The position numbers and the translations under genes were made by a program. Source: Humibacter sp. RRB41 (lineage in GTDB: Bacteria; Actinomycetota; Actinomycetes; Actinomycetales; Microbacteriaceae). Taken from it: a DNA stretch of 64,000 bases. Shown here piece after piece: positions 52,214 to 61,067 of this stretch; position 1 is the stretch's first letter; each line of letters starts with the position of its first letter. The DNA is taken from positions 868,001 through 932,000 of the forward strand of contig NZ_JAKWJQ010000001.1 in the NCBI RefSeq assembly GCF_022761015.1. Direction: 5' to 3'. The notes beneath the pieces are model-generated. The model saw only the letters and a program-made list of their open reading frames with translations. It ran no database searches and was not told the DNA's origin.

Positions 52214-53167
52214 TTACAGCTTGCGGAGCAGCACTGTCGAGACGGTGTGATTGGTGCCCTTGCGCAGCACGAGCTTCGCTCTCGACCTCGTCGGGCGGAT
52301 GTTCTGCAGCAGGTTGGGCTCGTTGATCGCGCGCCAGATCGACAGGGCCTGGGCTCGCGCCTCCTCTCCGGTGAGCGAGGCGTACCGGTGGAAGTACGAC
52401 TTCGGATCGGCGAACGCCCCTCGCTGCAACTTGAGGAAGCGCTCGACGTACCAGTTCTCGATGTCGGTGGCACGGGCATCCACGTAGATGCTGAAGTCGA
52501 AGAGGTCGCTCACCGCGAGACGGTTGCCGCCCCCGGCCGGCTGCAGCACGTTGAGGCCCTCGACGATGAGAACATCAGGACGTCGCACCACCACCTGGGC
52601 GTCGGACACGATGTCGTAGCTGAGGTGCGAGTAGAACGGCGCGCGCACCTCGTCGGCGCCGCTCTTCACGGCGGTGACGAAGCGCAGCAGCGCGCGGCGA
52701 TCGTACGACTCGGGGAAGCCCTTGCGGCTCATGATCCCTCGCCGCTCGAGCTCGGCATTGGGCAGCAGGAATCCGTCGGTCGTCACCAGTTGCACGTTCG
52801 GGGTGGTGGGCCAGCGACTCAAAAGCTCGCGCAGAAGGCGCGCGATCGTGGACTTGCCGACCGCCACCGAACCGGCGACGCCGATGACGAACGGGGTGCG
52901 GGCAGCACGCTCGCCGAGGAAGTCGCTGGTGGCACGGTGCAGTCGCTGCGCACCCTCTGCGTACATGCTCAGCAGGCGGCTGAGCGGCAGGTAGACCTCC
53001 GCCACCTCGCGCATGTCGAGCGGATCGCCGAGACCGCGCAACTGCACGATCTCCGTCTCGCTCAGCGGCTGCGGGGTGCTCTTGGCCAGATCTGCCCAGT
53101 CGCTGCGATCGAGTTCGAGGAAGGGTGAGAACTGCGCGGCGACATGCGCCGAACCGTTCCCTGCCAT
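52214..53167 (-). CDS. coaA: Type I pantothenate kinase
   Basis: The 317-residue protein has the P-loop [12 protein letters not shown] and the CoaA signatures [19 protein letters not shown] and IVEGLNVLQ. It makes 4'-phosphopantothenate, the first step to coenzyme A, and is feedback-inhibited by CoA in the known family. ATG 53167 is chosen: a TAGACT box lies 8 bases upstream, and the long open frame beyond it runs over the divergent glmS gene. Confidence 0.95.
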   Translation of the reverse strand: MAGNGSAHVAAQFSPFLELDRSDWADLAKSTPQPLSETEIVQLRGLGDPLDMREVAEVYLPLSRLLSMYAEGAQRLHRATSDFLGERAARTPFVIGVAGSVAVGKSTIARLLRELLSRWPTTPNVQLVTTDGFLLPNAELERRGIMSRKGFPESYDRRALLRFVTAVKSGADEVRAPFYSHLSYDIVSDAQVVVRRPDVLIVEGLNVLQPAGGGNRLAVSDLFDFSIYVDARATDIENWYVERFLKLQRGAFADPKSYFHRYASLTGEEARAQALSIWRAINEPNLLQNIRPTRSRAKLVLRKGTNHTVSTVLLRKL

Positions 53168-53175
53168 GGGTGATG

Positions 53176-53181
53176 AGTCTA
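53176..53181 (-). promoter_or_regulatory. TAGACT -10 box, 8 bases before ATG 53167 (leaderless coaA)
   Basis: It stands back to back with the glmS box at 53220; the two start codons are only 66 bases apart. Confidence 0.5.
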
Positions 53182-53219
53182 GTGCCGCTGTCAGCGGCGT
53201 CCGGCCAGCCTCGGATCGG

Positions 53220-53225
53220 TACACT
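53220..53225 (+). promoter_or_regulatory. TACACT -10 box, 8 bases before ATG 53234 (leaderless glmS)
   Basis: The same hexamer serves as the groES -10 at 62354. It fixes the glmS start at the codon before Cys. Confidence 0.55.
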
Positions 53226-53233
53226 TGGCGCCC

Positions 53234-55081
53234 ATGTGCGGAATCGTCGGATACGTGGGCCATGACCGGTCCCTTGAGGTGTTGCTCGGCGGGCTGAAGC
53301 GGCTGGAATACCGCGGCTACGACTCTGCAGGGGTGGCCGTGATCGACGCCGCAGGCGAGCTGAACGTGGCCAAGCGGGCCGGCAAGCTGGGCGTGCTCGA
53401 GGACGAGCTGCAGCGGCATCCGATCTCGGACGGCGCGACCGGCATCGGCCACACGCGATGGGCGACGCACGGCGGCCCGACCGACCGCAACGCGCATCCG
53501 CATCTCGGCGATGACGGCAGGCTCGCCGTCATCCACAATGGCATCATCGAGAACTTCGCCTCGCTGCGCGACGAGCTGACCGCAGAGGGAATCGAGTTCG
53601 CCAGCGAGACCGACACCGAGGTGGCCGCCGTGCTGCTCGGCCGCGAATACCGTCGCACCGGCGATCTGGTCGAAGCCTTCAGGGCCGTTGCGGCACGCCT
53701 CGAGGGCGCCTTCACTCTGCTCGCCGTGCATCGTGAACGGCCGGGCGTCGTGGTCGGTGCTCGTCGCAACTCACCCCTGGTCATCGGCCTGGGTGATGGC
53801 GAGAACTTTCTCGGATCGGATGTCGCCGCTTTCGTCGAGCACACCCGTCGCGCGGTCGCGATCGGCCAGGACCAGATCGTCGTCATCACGCCGGACGAGG
53901 TGACCGTCACCGACTTCGACGGCAACGGCGTCGACGTCGAGCCGTTCGAGGTGGCGTGGGATGCCTCTGCCGCCGACAAGGGCGGCTGGCCGAGCTTCAT
54001 GGCGAAGGAGATCGCCGAGGAACCGGATGCCGTCGCCAACACGCTGCGCGGCCGCATTCGCGACGACGCTGCCGTCATCCCCGAACTCGAGGACCTCGAC
54101 GCCCTGCTCGTAGGTATCGACCGCATCACCATCATCGCCTGCGGCACGGCGGCGTACGCCGGGCAGGTCGGCTCGTACGCGATCGAGAAATGGGCGCGCA
54201 TCCCTGTCGAGGTGGAGCTCAGCCACGAGTTCCGCTACCGCGACCCGGTCATCACGCCGTCGACTCTGGTGATCTCGATCAGTCAGTCGGGCGAGACCAT
54301 GGACACGCTGATGGCCGTGAAGTTCGCACGTGAGGCCGGTGCCAAGACGCTGTCGATCTGCAATACCCAGGGTGCGACCATTCCGCGGGAGTCCGACGGC
54401 GCGGTGTACACCCACGCCGGACCCGAAGTGGCGGTCGCCTCCACGAAGGCGTTCGTCGCCCAGATCACCGCGCTCTATCTGTTCGGCCTGCACCTCGCGC
54501 GGCTGCGCGGCACGCTCTCCGTCGCGGAGCAGGCGGCCGCCATCGCCGAGCTCACCGCCATTCCGGGCAAGTTGGAGCGGGTGCTGGAGTCCACCGACTC
54601 CGTTGCGCAGCTCGCGCATTGGATGAGCGACACCAGGGCCGTGCTGTTCCTCGGCCGGCACGTCGGCTATCCGATCGCGCTCGAGGGTGCGCTCAAGCTC
54701 AAGGAGCTCGCGTACATCCACGCCGAGGGCTTCGCCGCGGGTGAGCTGAAGCACGGACCGATCGCGCTGATCGAGCCGGGACAGCCCGTGTTCGTGGTGG
54801 TGCCGAGCCCACGCGGGTCCGACGAGATGCACAAGAAGGTCGTGTCGAACATCCAGGAGATCCGCGCTCGCGGCGCTCGCGTGCTCGCGATCGCGGAGGA
54901 AGGCGACGCCTCCGTGCTGCCGTTCGCGGACGAGGTGGTGCGCATTCCGCTCGCCGCACCGCTGTTCGAGCCGCTGCTGGCCGTCATCCCGCTGCAGATC
55001 TTCGCGATGGAGCTCGCCACGGCGAAGGGCCTCGACGTCGACCAGCCGCGTAACCTGGCCAAGTCGGTCACGGTCGAGTAG
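53234..55081 (+). CDS. glmS: Glutamine-fructose-6-phosphate aminotransferase (isomerizing)
   Basis: The 615-residue protein begins [20 protein letters not shown]; the second-residue Cys becomes the N-terminal nucleophile of the glutaminase domain. [19 protein letters not shown] follows. Two SIS domains come after residue 280 ([20 protein letters not shown]) and the C-terminal isomerase ends [16 protein letters not shown]. It makes glucosamine-6-phosphate. No glmS ribozyme is present and the promoter box leaves no leader. Confidence 0.98.
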   Translation: MCGIVGYVGHDRSLEVLLGGLKRLEYRGYDSAGVAVIDAAGELNVAKRAGKLGVLEDELQRHPISDGATGIGHTRWATHGGPTDRNAHPHLGDDGRLAVIHNGIIENFASLRDELTAEGIEFASETDTEVAAVLLGREYRRTGDLVEAFRAVAARLEGAFTLLAVHRERPGVVVGARRNSPLVIGLGDGENFLGSDVAAFVEHTRRAVAIGQDQIVVITPDEVTVTDFDGNGVDVEPFEVAWDASAADKGGWPSFMAKEIAEEPDAVANTLRGRIRDDAAVIPELEDLDALLVGIDRITIIACGTAAYAGQVGSYAIEKWARIPVEVELSHEFRYRDPVITPSTLVISISQSGETMDTLMAVKFAREAGAKTLSICNTQGATIPRESDGAVYTHAGPEVAVASTKAFVAQITALYLFGLHLARLRGTLSVAEQAAAIAELTAIPGKLERVLESTDSVAQLAHWMSDTRAVLFLGRHVGYPIALEGALKLKELAYIHAEGFAAGELKHGPIALIEPGQPVFVVVPSPRGSDEMHKKVVSNIQEIRARGARVLAIAEEGDASVLPFADEVVRIPLAAPLFEPLLAVIPLQIFAMELATAKGLDVDQPRNLAKSVTVE

Positions 55082-55166
55082 GCCGCGATCGAGCGGGCCA
55101 CGGTCGAATGAGCCACGGTCGAAGAGGAGCCGAGCGGATGCTGCAACGCACTGAGCGAGCAACCCC

Positions 55167-55565
55167 GTGATCGCCGGCATCGGCGTCGACATCGTCGACC
55201 TCGCCCGCTTCGACCGTGCGGTCACCCGCACGCCCAAGCTGCTCACCCGCCTGTTCGCTGAGAGCGAACGGGGTCTGCCGATGCACTCGCTGGCTGCCCG
55301 ATTCGCGGCGAAGGAGGCCGTGATCAAGGCGCTCGGACGCCCGGATCTGATCACCGCGACCGACGTCGAGGTGGTCAGAGATGAGCACGGCAACCCCGAC
55401 CTCGTGCTGCACGGAACCGTCGGCGAGGTGGCTGCCGAGCGGGGCATCCTGCGCTGGCATCTGACAATGACGCACGATGCGGGCGTGGCGTGCGCCTTCG
55501 TGGTCGCAGAGACCGGCGACCCTGTGCTGCCGGCGGCAGGCGCCGTGACAGGCGGCGGCTCGTGA
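55167..55565 (+). CDS. acpS: Holo-[acyl-carrier-protein] synthase
   Basis: The 132-residue protein has the AcpS signatures IAGIGVDIVDLARFDRAV and RFAAKEAVIKAL, with the metal ligands D (GVDIV) and E (KEAV). It transfers 4'-phosphopantetheine from CoA to ACP. Its stop overlaps the alr GTG by four bases, so acpS, alr and tsaE are one operon. Confidence 0.95.
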   Translation: MIAGIGVDIVDLARFDRAVTRTPKLLTRLFAESERGLPMHSLAARFAAKEAVIKALGRPDLITATDVEVVRDEHGNPDLVLHGTVGEVAAERGILRWHLTMTHDAGVACAFVVAETGDPVLPAAGAVTGGGS

Positions 55566-56686
55566 GCGGGGCATCGCCGCTGCGCGAAGCCGTCGTCGAT
55601 CTCGATGCGATCACGGAGAACGTGCGCGTGCTGCGTTCGAGAATCGGCACGGAGCATCTCATCGCCGTGGTGAAGGCCAACGGGTACGGTCACGGAGCGG
55701 TTCCCGTCGCGCACGCGGCGCTGCGAGGCGGAGCCGACAAGCTCGGGGTCGCCGATCTGGCCGAGGCGCACGAGCTGCGGGATGCCGGCATCACGGCGCC
55801 CGTCCTCGCCTGGCTGCACGACCCCGACGCCGACTTCGAGAGCGCGATCGTCGCCGACATCGAGATCGGCGTCTCGTCGCTCGACCAGCTGCAGTCCGTG
55901 ATCGACGCCACGACCCGCGTCGGCAGGCCGGCGGTCGTGCACCTCAAGCTCGACACCGGCCTCAGCCGCAACGGCGTCTCACCGGATGCCTGGCCCTCCG
56001 TGACCCGCGCGGCGCGCGTGGCCGAGATCGCGGGCCTCGTCACCGTCGCTGGCGTCTTCAGCCATCTGTCCGGCACGTCGCCCGAGGCGGATGCCGCTCA
56101 AGCCGACGCCTTCGACCTGGGACTCGCGGAGGCGTCCGCTGCGGGGCTCGACCCCGAGTTCGTGCACCTCGCGGCCAGCGGCGCCGCGCTCACACTGCCG
56201 CGCACCAGATACAACACGGTGCGCACGGGCATCACGATCTACGGCCTCTCGCCGTTCTCCGACCGGGAGCCGGCCGAGTTCGGTCTGCGCCCCGCCATGA
56301 CCCTGCGCACGCGCGTCATAGCGGTGCGACGCATCGAACACGGCCAAGGCGTGTCATACGGCCACACCTACCGGGCGAACGGCGCGACGAACCTGGCACT
56401 GGTTCCGGTCGGATATGCGGACGGAGTACCGAGGCAGGCATCCGGTGCGGCCCCGGTGGTGATCGGCGGCGAACGATTCCAGATCGCCGGGCGCGTCGCC
56501 ATGGACCAGATCGTGATCGCGACGGGCGAACGGGCGGTGGCTGTGGGGGACGAGGTGATCCTCTTCGGCGACCCGGCGTCCGGTGTGCCGAGCGCCGAGG
56601 ACTGGGCCCGCGCGGCGGGCACGATCGGCTATGACATCGTCACCAGGCTCGGAGGGCGGGTGACCAGGCGCTATGTCGGGCAGTGA
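55562..56686 (+). CDS. alr: Alanine racemase
   Basis: The 374-residue protein has the PLP lysine in VVKANGYGHGAVPVA, the catalytic tyrosine in HGQGVSYGHTYRA and the C-terminal VGYADGVPRQASG. It supplies D-alanine for peptidoglycan. GTG 55562 overlaps the acpS stop; a longer frame upstream only shadows acpS. tsaE starts 14 bases before its end. Confidence 0.96.
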   Translation: MSGASPLREAVVDLDAITENVRVLRSRIGTEHLIAVVKANGYGHGAVPVAHAALRGGADKLGVADLAEAHELRDAGITAPVLAWLHDPDADFESAIVADIEIGVSSLDQLQSVIDATTRVGRPAVVHLKLDTGLSRNGVSPDAWPSVTRAARVAEIAGLVTVAGVFSHLSGTSPEADAAQADAFDLGLAEASAAGLDPEFVHLAASGAALTLPRTRYNTVRTGITIYGLSPFSDREPAEFGLRPAMTLRTRVIAVRRIEHGQGVSYGHTYRANGATNLALVPVGYADGVPRQASGAAPVVIGGERFQIAGRVAMDQIVIATGERAVAVGDEVILFGDPASGVPSAEDWARAAGTIGYDIVTRLGGRVTRRYVGQ

Positions 56687-57200
56687 AGCCTTGGCCGGCA
56701 CATATACCGTCGCGACGTCCGACGAGATGGAAGCGCTCGGGCGTCGTCTTGCTGCGCAGCTGCGGGCCGGCGACCTGCTGGTGCTCACGGGACCGCTCGG
56801 CGCGGGAAAGACCACCCTCACGCGCGGCATCGGCGAGGGGCTCGACGTTCGTGGACCGGTGACCAGCCCGACGTTCGTGCTGGCCCGCACGCATCCGTCG
56901 CTGACGGGCGGAGCGCCGCTCGTCCATGTCGACGCGTACCGCCTGGGCGACGCGCTCGAGCTCGATGATCTCGACATCGACTTCGCGAGTTCCGTGGTGG
57001 TCGTCGAGTGGGGCGACGGCATGCTGGACGGCGTCGCGGACTCCTGGCTCGACGTCGCGATCGAACGACCGACGGGCGCAGGGGACGTAGCAGGCGACGG
57101 GGGCCCGGCAGCCGACGGGGACGAAGGCGCCGACGCCGACGCGGCCCCCGAAGAGCCGCGCACGGTGACGATCACGCAGCACGGTCCGCGTTGGGTGTGA
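56673..57200 (+). CDS. tsaE: tRNA threonylcarbamoyladenosine biosynthesis ATPase TsaE
   Basis: The 175-residue protein has the Walker A motif LTGPLGAGKTTLTRGIGEGL, then VTSPTFVLARTHPS, HVDAYRLGDALELDDLDID and VVVVEWGDGMLD, all TsaE signatures. It is the ATPase that drives the TsaB-TsaD complex. Between the last fold strands lies an acidic and Gly-rich insert (residues 134-163: DVAGDGGPAADGDEGADADA) not usual for the family. It overlaps alr by 14 bases. Confidence 0.94.
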   Translation: MSGSEALAGTYTVATSDEMEALGRRLAAQLRAGDLLVLTGPLGAGKTTLTRGIGEGLDVRGPVTSPTFVLARTHPSLTGGAPLVHVDAYRLGDALELDDLDIDFASSVVVVEWGDGMLDGVADSWLDVAIERPTGAGDVAGDGGPAADGDEGADADAAPEEPRTVTITQHGPRWV

Positions 57201-57261
57201 AGCGACGCAAGCCTCAGTCATCCGCATGGTCGTCGAAAAGCCGTGGTGCCTGCGCGCTGAC

Positions 57262-57267
57262 TACGCT
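57262..57267 (+). promoter_or_regulatory. TACGCT -10 box, 6 bases before ATG 57274 (leaderless tsaB)
   Basis: GGAGGG fills the six bases directly before the ATG and is too close to act as a ribosome site. Confidence 0.5.
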
Positions 57268-57273
57268 GGAGGG

Positions 57274-57894
57274 ATGCTCCTCGCCATCGACACGTCGGCC
57301 GGCACCTCCGTCGCGGTCGTCGACCTCGAGGGTGGCGTGCTCAGCGAGCTGACCACGGTTGACACGATGCGGCACGCCGAGGTGATCGGTGGGATGGTGC
57401 GGGATGCGCTGGCGCAGGCATCCGTCACGCCCGCTCGCCTTTCTGGCGTTGTCGCCGGCATGGGGCCGGGTCCGTTCACCGGGCTGCGGGTCGGCATCGC
57501 GGCCGCGAAGGCGTTCGCACTCGGTGCGGGCAAGCCGCTCGTGCCGATCGTGAGCCACGATGCGGTCGCGCTCGAGCGCTACAGCGCCGGCCACACCGGT
57601 CCGCTGCTCGTCGTCACGGATGCCCGTCGCCGTGAGCTCTACTGGAGCGCGTACGGCGGTGTGGACGTGCTCGGCATCCCGCTGCGCAGCGGCGGACCAG
57701 GACTTGCCAAGCCTGCGGAGGTGCCGCACGCCGACCTGCCGAGATACGACGCGGCATCCGTCTCAGCTGGTCAGCTCGGGCTGCTCGCCGAATGGCTCTA
57801 TGCGCATCGGCGGCCGTTCGCCGAAGATCGCCCGCTCTACCTGCGTTCGCCGGACGTCACCCCGTCCACCGGCCCGAAGCGAGTCACGGCATGA
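57274..57894 (+). CDS. tsaB: tRNA threonylcarbamoyladenosine biosynthesis protein TsaB
   Basis: The 206-residue protein has the ASKHA fold start [20 protein letters not shown] and the TsaB signature [20 protein letters not shown]. It is a non-catalytic partner that dimerises with TsaD to make t6A37 in tRNA. ATG 57274 is chosen by homology and by the -10 box. The stop overlaps the next start by four bases. Confidence 0.94.
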   Translation: MLLAIDTSAGTSVAVVDLEGGVLSELTTVDTMRHAEVIGGMVRDALAQASVTPARLSGVVAGMGPGPFTGLRVGIAAAKAFALGAGKPLVPIVSHDAVALERYSAGHTGPLLVVTDARRRELYWSAYGGVDVLGIPLRSGGPGLAKPAEVPHADLPRYDAASVSAGQLGLLAEWLYAHRRPFAEDRPLYLRSPDVTPSTGPKRVTA

Positions 57895-59483
57895 CAGCGG
57901 ACGCCGCTTCTGCGTCAGCCCCCGTACCCCCGCCCGTGCTGCGCCGGGCGACCATGGCCGACCTCGACGCGATCATGTCGCTCGAAACCTCGACCTTCGT
58001 GACGGATGCCTGGTCGCCCGCCATGATGCGCTCCGAGCTCAGGAGCGAGCATTCGTACTATCTCGTCGCCGAACGCGCTGGATCCGGAGAACCGGGGGTC
58101 GTCGGATACGCGGGTCTTCGCGCCGTGAACGGATCGACGGATGCCGACATCCAGACCATCGCCGTCGCCCCGGCCGTGCGGCGCGCGGGCCTCGGCCGCT
58201 CGCTGATGCTTGCGCTCATCGACGAGGCGGAACGCCGGGACGCCCGCGAGGTGTTTCTCGAGGTTCGAGCCGACAACCCAGGCGCCCAGCGGCTCTACGC
58301 CTCCCTCGGATTCGAGCAGCTGGCCGTGCGACCGCACTACTACCAGCCCGACGACGTCGACGCCTTGGTGATGCGTTTGACCCTGCCGATGCAGGACGCC
58401 CTTCGAAGCGCGCACACCAACTCCCGTGCCGAGCCCCTGGTCCTCGGCATCGAGACGTCGTGCGACGAGACCGGAATCGGCATCGTGCGAGGCACGCGCC
58501 TTCTCGCGAACGTGATCGCGTCGAGCATGGACGAGCACGCCCGCTACGGCGGCGTTGTTCCCGAGGTGGCGGCGCGGGCGCATCTGGAGGCGTTGGAGCC
58601 GACGATCACGGAGGCTGTGGCGCGCGCGGGCATCCGGCTCGAGGAGCTCGATGCCATCGCGGTCACCTGCGGACCCGGCCTCGCAGGCGCTCTCATGGTC
58701 GGCGTCGGGGCGGCGAAGGCGCTCGCCGTGGCACTCGACAAGCCGCTGTACGGCGTGAACCACCTGGTCGGTCACGTCGGCGCCGACCTGCTCGACGCGG
58801 ACGGTGGCCAAGGACGCGAGATCGAGCTGCCGACGATCGCGCTGCTCGTCTCGGGCGGTCACACCTCGCTGCTCCATGTGCGAAGCCTCACCGACGACGT
58901 CGAGCTGCTCGGCGAGACCATCGACGATGCCGCGGGAGAGGCGTTCGACAAGGTCGCACGCGTGCTCGGCCTGCCCTACCCGGGCGGACCGCAGATCGAT
59001 CGGGTCGCGGCGACCGGCGATCCGAACGCGATCCGATTCCCCCGCGGACTGACCCTGCCCAAGGACATGGCGAAGCATCGCTACGACTTCTCGTTCTCCG
59101 GGCTCAAGACCGCCGTCGCCCGCTGGGTCGAGAAACGCGAGGATGCCGGCGAGCCCGTTCCGGTCGCGGATGTCGCGGCGAGCTTCCGCGAGGCCGTCGT
59201 CGATGTGCTGCTGCGCAAGGCGATCGCGGCGTGCGTCGACCGGGAGGTGCCGCGCCTGCTGCTGGGCGGCGGGGTGGTGGCGAATGCGCGCGTGCGGCAG
59301 CTGGCGAAGGAGCGCACGGATGCCGCCGGCATCGCCCTGCGCATTCCCGCGCTGTCGCTGTGCACCGACAACGGCGCAATGATCGCTGCGCTCGCGGCGC
59401 AGCGGATCGCGGCCGGGCACGCACCCAGCGGCCTCGATTTCGGGGCGGATTCGACTCTGCCGGTCACCGACATCCAGGTCTGA
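57891..59483 (+). CDS. tsaD: Fusion of RimI-like N-acetyltransferase and TsaD
   Basis: Residues 1 to about 165 form a RimI GNAT domain ([20 protein letters not shown], then [20 protein letters not shown]). Residues from about 180 to 530 are TsaD ([20 protein letters not shown], then [20 protein letters not shown] and the metal ligands in GVNHLVGHV). The frame is continuous and the linker is short ([12 protein letters not shown]). RimI acetylates S18, while TsaD transfers threonylcarbamoyl to tRNA A37. The genes are often adjacent, and TsaB-RimI fusions are known; here RimI is joined to TsaD. Confidence 0.93.
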   Translation: MTADAASASAPVPPPVLRRATMADLDAIMSLETSTFVTDAWSPAMMRSELRSEHSYYLVAERAGSGEPGVVGYAGLRAVNGSTDADIQTIAVAPAVRRAGLGRSLMLALIDEAERRDAREVFLEVRADNPGAQRLYASLGFEQLAVRPHYYQPDDVDALVMRLTLPMQDALRSAHTNSRAEPLVLGIETSCDETGIGIVRGTRLLANVIASSMDEHARYGGVVPEVAARAHLEALEPTITEAVARAGIRLEELDAIAVTCGPGLAGALMVGVGAAKALAVALDKPLYGVNHLVGHVGADLLDADGGQGREIELPTIALLVSGGHTSLLHVRSLTDDVELLGETIDDAAGEAFDKVARVLGLPYPGGPQIDRVAATGDPNAIRFPRGLTLPKDMAKHRYDFSFSGLKTAVARWVEKREDAGEPVPVADVAASFREAVVDVLLRKAIAACVDREVPRLLLGGGVVANARVRQLAKERTDAAGIALRIPALSLCTDNGAMIAALAAQRIAAGHAPSGLDFGADSTLPVTDIQV

Positions 59484-59688
59484 ACGCACGCGCGAGGCTG
59501 CCGATCGCCCGCGACCATTGACCGTGATCGGTGTTGCGGCGGATGACACGCCGAGCCGCACTACTCGTTGACACCCCTTTCTAGGGATGCCAGAGTACTG
59601 AATACACAGCTTTCGCTCAGGAATCTTCACGAGCGAATCACACGACGTGGGCCCGCCATGGTCCGCTCCGTCCGAAAGGATCACGCAC

Positions 59689-60159
59689 ATGTCCGATCCC
59701 AACACTCCCCAGGACCCGTCTGCCGCTCCGCAGCAGCCGGTGCCCCCGCAGCCTCCGGTCCCGCCGCAGCAGCCTGCCGCTCCGCAGCAGCCGCCGGCGT
59801 ACAGCGCTCCGCAGCCTCCGGTCCCGCCGCAGCAGCCCGCAGCGCCCCAGTACGGCGCTCCGGCCGCTCCGCAGTACGGTCAGCCGTACGCTCCGGTGGC
59901 GCAGAAGACGCCGATCCTGAGCATCCTGTCGCTCATCGGCGGCATCATCGGCATCGTCGGATCGTTCTTCTACTTCGGAGGACTCTTCGCCATCGCCGCC
60001 GTCGTGCTCGGCTTCCTCGGCCGTAGCAAGGAGCCGCAGGCCAAGGGCTTCTGGCTGACGGGCATCATCCTCGGTTTCGTCGCGATCGTGATCGAGATCA
60101 TCTGGATCATCGTCCTCGTCGCCATCCTGGCGTCGGTGGGCTCGTCACTCAGCTACTGA
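59689..60159 (+). CDS. Proline/glutamine-rich DUF4190-like membrane protein 1
   Basis: The 156-residue protein has an N-terminal 70-residue low-complexity part (PQQPVPPQPPVPPQQPAAPQ type) and a C-terminal DUF4190-like domain with two membrane hairpins: SILSLIGGIIGIVGSFFYFG, then IAAVVLGFLGRSKEPQAKG and a last helix. ATG 59689 has AAAGGA eight bases upstream; an ATG at 59647 lacks a site. The function of this family is unknown; it may scaffold or anchor proteins at the membrane. A hairpin at 60171 follows. Confidence 0.8.
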   Translation: MSDPNTPQDPSAAPQQPVPPQPPVPPQQPAAPQQPPAYSAPQPPVPPQQPAAPQYGAPAAPQYGQPYAPVAQKTPILSILSLIGGIIGIVGSFFYFGGLFAIAAVVLGFLGRSKEPQAKGFWLTGIILGFVAIVIEIIWIIVLVAILASVGSSLSY

Positions 60160-60170
60160 TCTGCGCGGAT

Positions 60171-60201
60171 GAGGCGGGCCGTCGACAAGGCGGCCCGCTT
60201 C
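60171..60201 (+). terminator. Hairpin terminator after DUF4190-like gene 1
   Basis: GAGGCGGGCCG pairs with CGGCCCGCTTC (one G:U) across a 9-base loop. There is no long T-run, as often in actinobacteria. Confidence 0.6.
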
Positions 60202-60372
60202 GTCGTATCCGTGTTCGCAGGTGTCGGCATCCAGCCGCATGTCGGTTCCGATGTCGTGCGTATGGATTCCCGATGAGCACGGCGATTGACACGACGCCCT
60301 GAGGCGTCGAGCATAGGTTCGCTGCACGGCCGGAGCACCCCGGCCGCGGCGACATCAGAAAGGAATCCGTCC

Positions 60373-60996
60373 ATGTCCGACCCGAACGCCCCGCAGAACC
60401 CCGAGCAGGTTCCGCCGCCTCCCGGATACGGGGCGCCGCAGCAGCCTCCTGTGCCGCCGGAGCAGCCCGTCCCGCCGCAGCAACCGCCTGCTCCGCAGCA
60501 GCCTGCAGCACCGCAGCAGCCTTACGTGGCACCTCAGCAGCCGCCTGCTCCGCAGCAGCCATACGGCGCGCCTCAGCCGCCTCAGCAGCCTTACGGTGCA
60601 CCCCAGCAGCCCTACGGTGCGCCGCAACAGCAGCCGTATGGTGCACCTCAGCAGCCCTATGGCGCTCCGCAGCAGCCCTACGGCGCGCCTCAGCAACCGT
60701 ACGGTGCACCCCAATACGGCCAGCCGTACGCTCCGGTGGCGCAGAAGACACCGATTCTGAGCATCCTCGCCCTGATCGGCGGCATCATCGGTGTCATCTC
60801 ACTCGGGTGGGGCGTGCTGTTCGGCATCGCCGGCATCGTGCTCGGCTTCCTCGGCAAGAGCCGCGAGCCGCAGGCGAAGGGTCTGTGGCTCACCGGCATC
60901 ATTCTGGGCTTCGTCTCGGTCGGGCTGATCCTGCTCTGGATCCTCTTCATCATCATCGGAGCGATCGCCTCGGCGAGCCTGGACTACGGCTACTGA
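60373..60996 (+). CDS. Proline/glutamine-rich DUF4190-like membrane protein 2 with PYGAPQQ repeats
   Basis: This 207-residue paralogue of the previous gene has an almost identical membrane domain (KTPILSILALIGGIIGVISL, then GFLGKSREPQAKGLWLTGII) after a 120-residue tail of PQQPP and about eight PYGAPQ(Q) units (residues 60-120). ATG 60373 has AAAGGA eight bases upstream, as in copy 1. Both N-termini begin MSDPN. The repeats differ in number between the two copies, as expected for slippage. Confidence 0.8.
   Translation: MSDPNAPQNPEQVPPPPGYGAPQQPPVPPEQPVPPQQPPAPQQPAAPQQPYVAPQQPPAPQQPYGAPQPPQQPYGAPQQPYGAPQQQPYGAPQQPYGAPQQPYGAPQQPYGAPQYGQPYAPVAQKTPILSILALIGGIIGVISLGWGVLFGIAGIVLGFLGKSREPQAKGLWLTGIILGFVSVGLILLWILFIIIGAIASASLDYGY
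60540..60720. repeat. Coding tandem repeats PYGAPQ(Q) of DUF4190-like protein 2
   Basis: Imperfect 18-24 base units, each coding for P-Y-G-A-P-Q with one to three extra Gln or Pro. Synonymous changes differ between units, so the array is not fully recent. Confidence 0.8.
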
Positions 60997-61004
60997 TCCG
61001 ACGC

Positions 61005-61039
61005 GAAGGGCCGCCCCGGATTTTCCGGTGCGGCCCTTC
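61005..61039. terminator. Bidirectional hairpin terminator between DUF4190-like gene 2 and the methyltransferase
   Basis: GAAGGGCCGC pairs with GCGGCCCTTC; an inner CCGG-TTTT-CCGG extends it. It serves two convergent genes. Confidence 0.75.
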
Positions 61040-61067
61040 GCTCGTTCCCGGCCCGTGTTCGCCCTTC

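Noticed and set aside
53771-55942. Minus-strand open frame of 723 codons opposite glmS, acpS and alr
   Set aside because: Antisense shadow with no domain pattern.
57560-59521. Plus-strand open frame of 653 codons over tsaB and rimI-tsaD
   Set aside because: It is a shadow in another phase, with Arg-rich low-information sequence; the real genes match known families in full.
60520-60720. Regular direct repeats resembling a CRISPR array
   Set aside because: The units are in frame, code for PYGAPQ and have no spacers of equal length.
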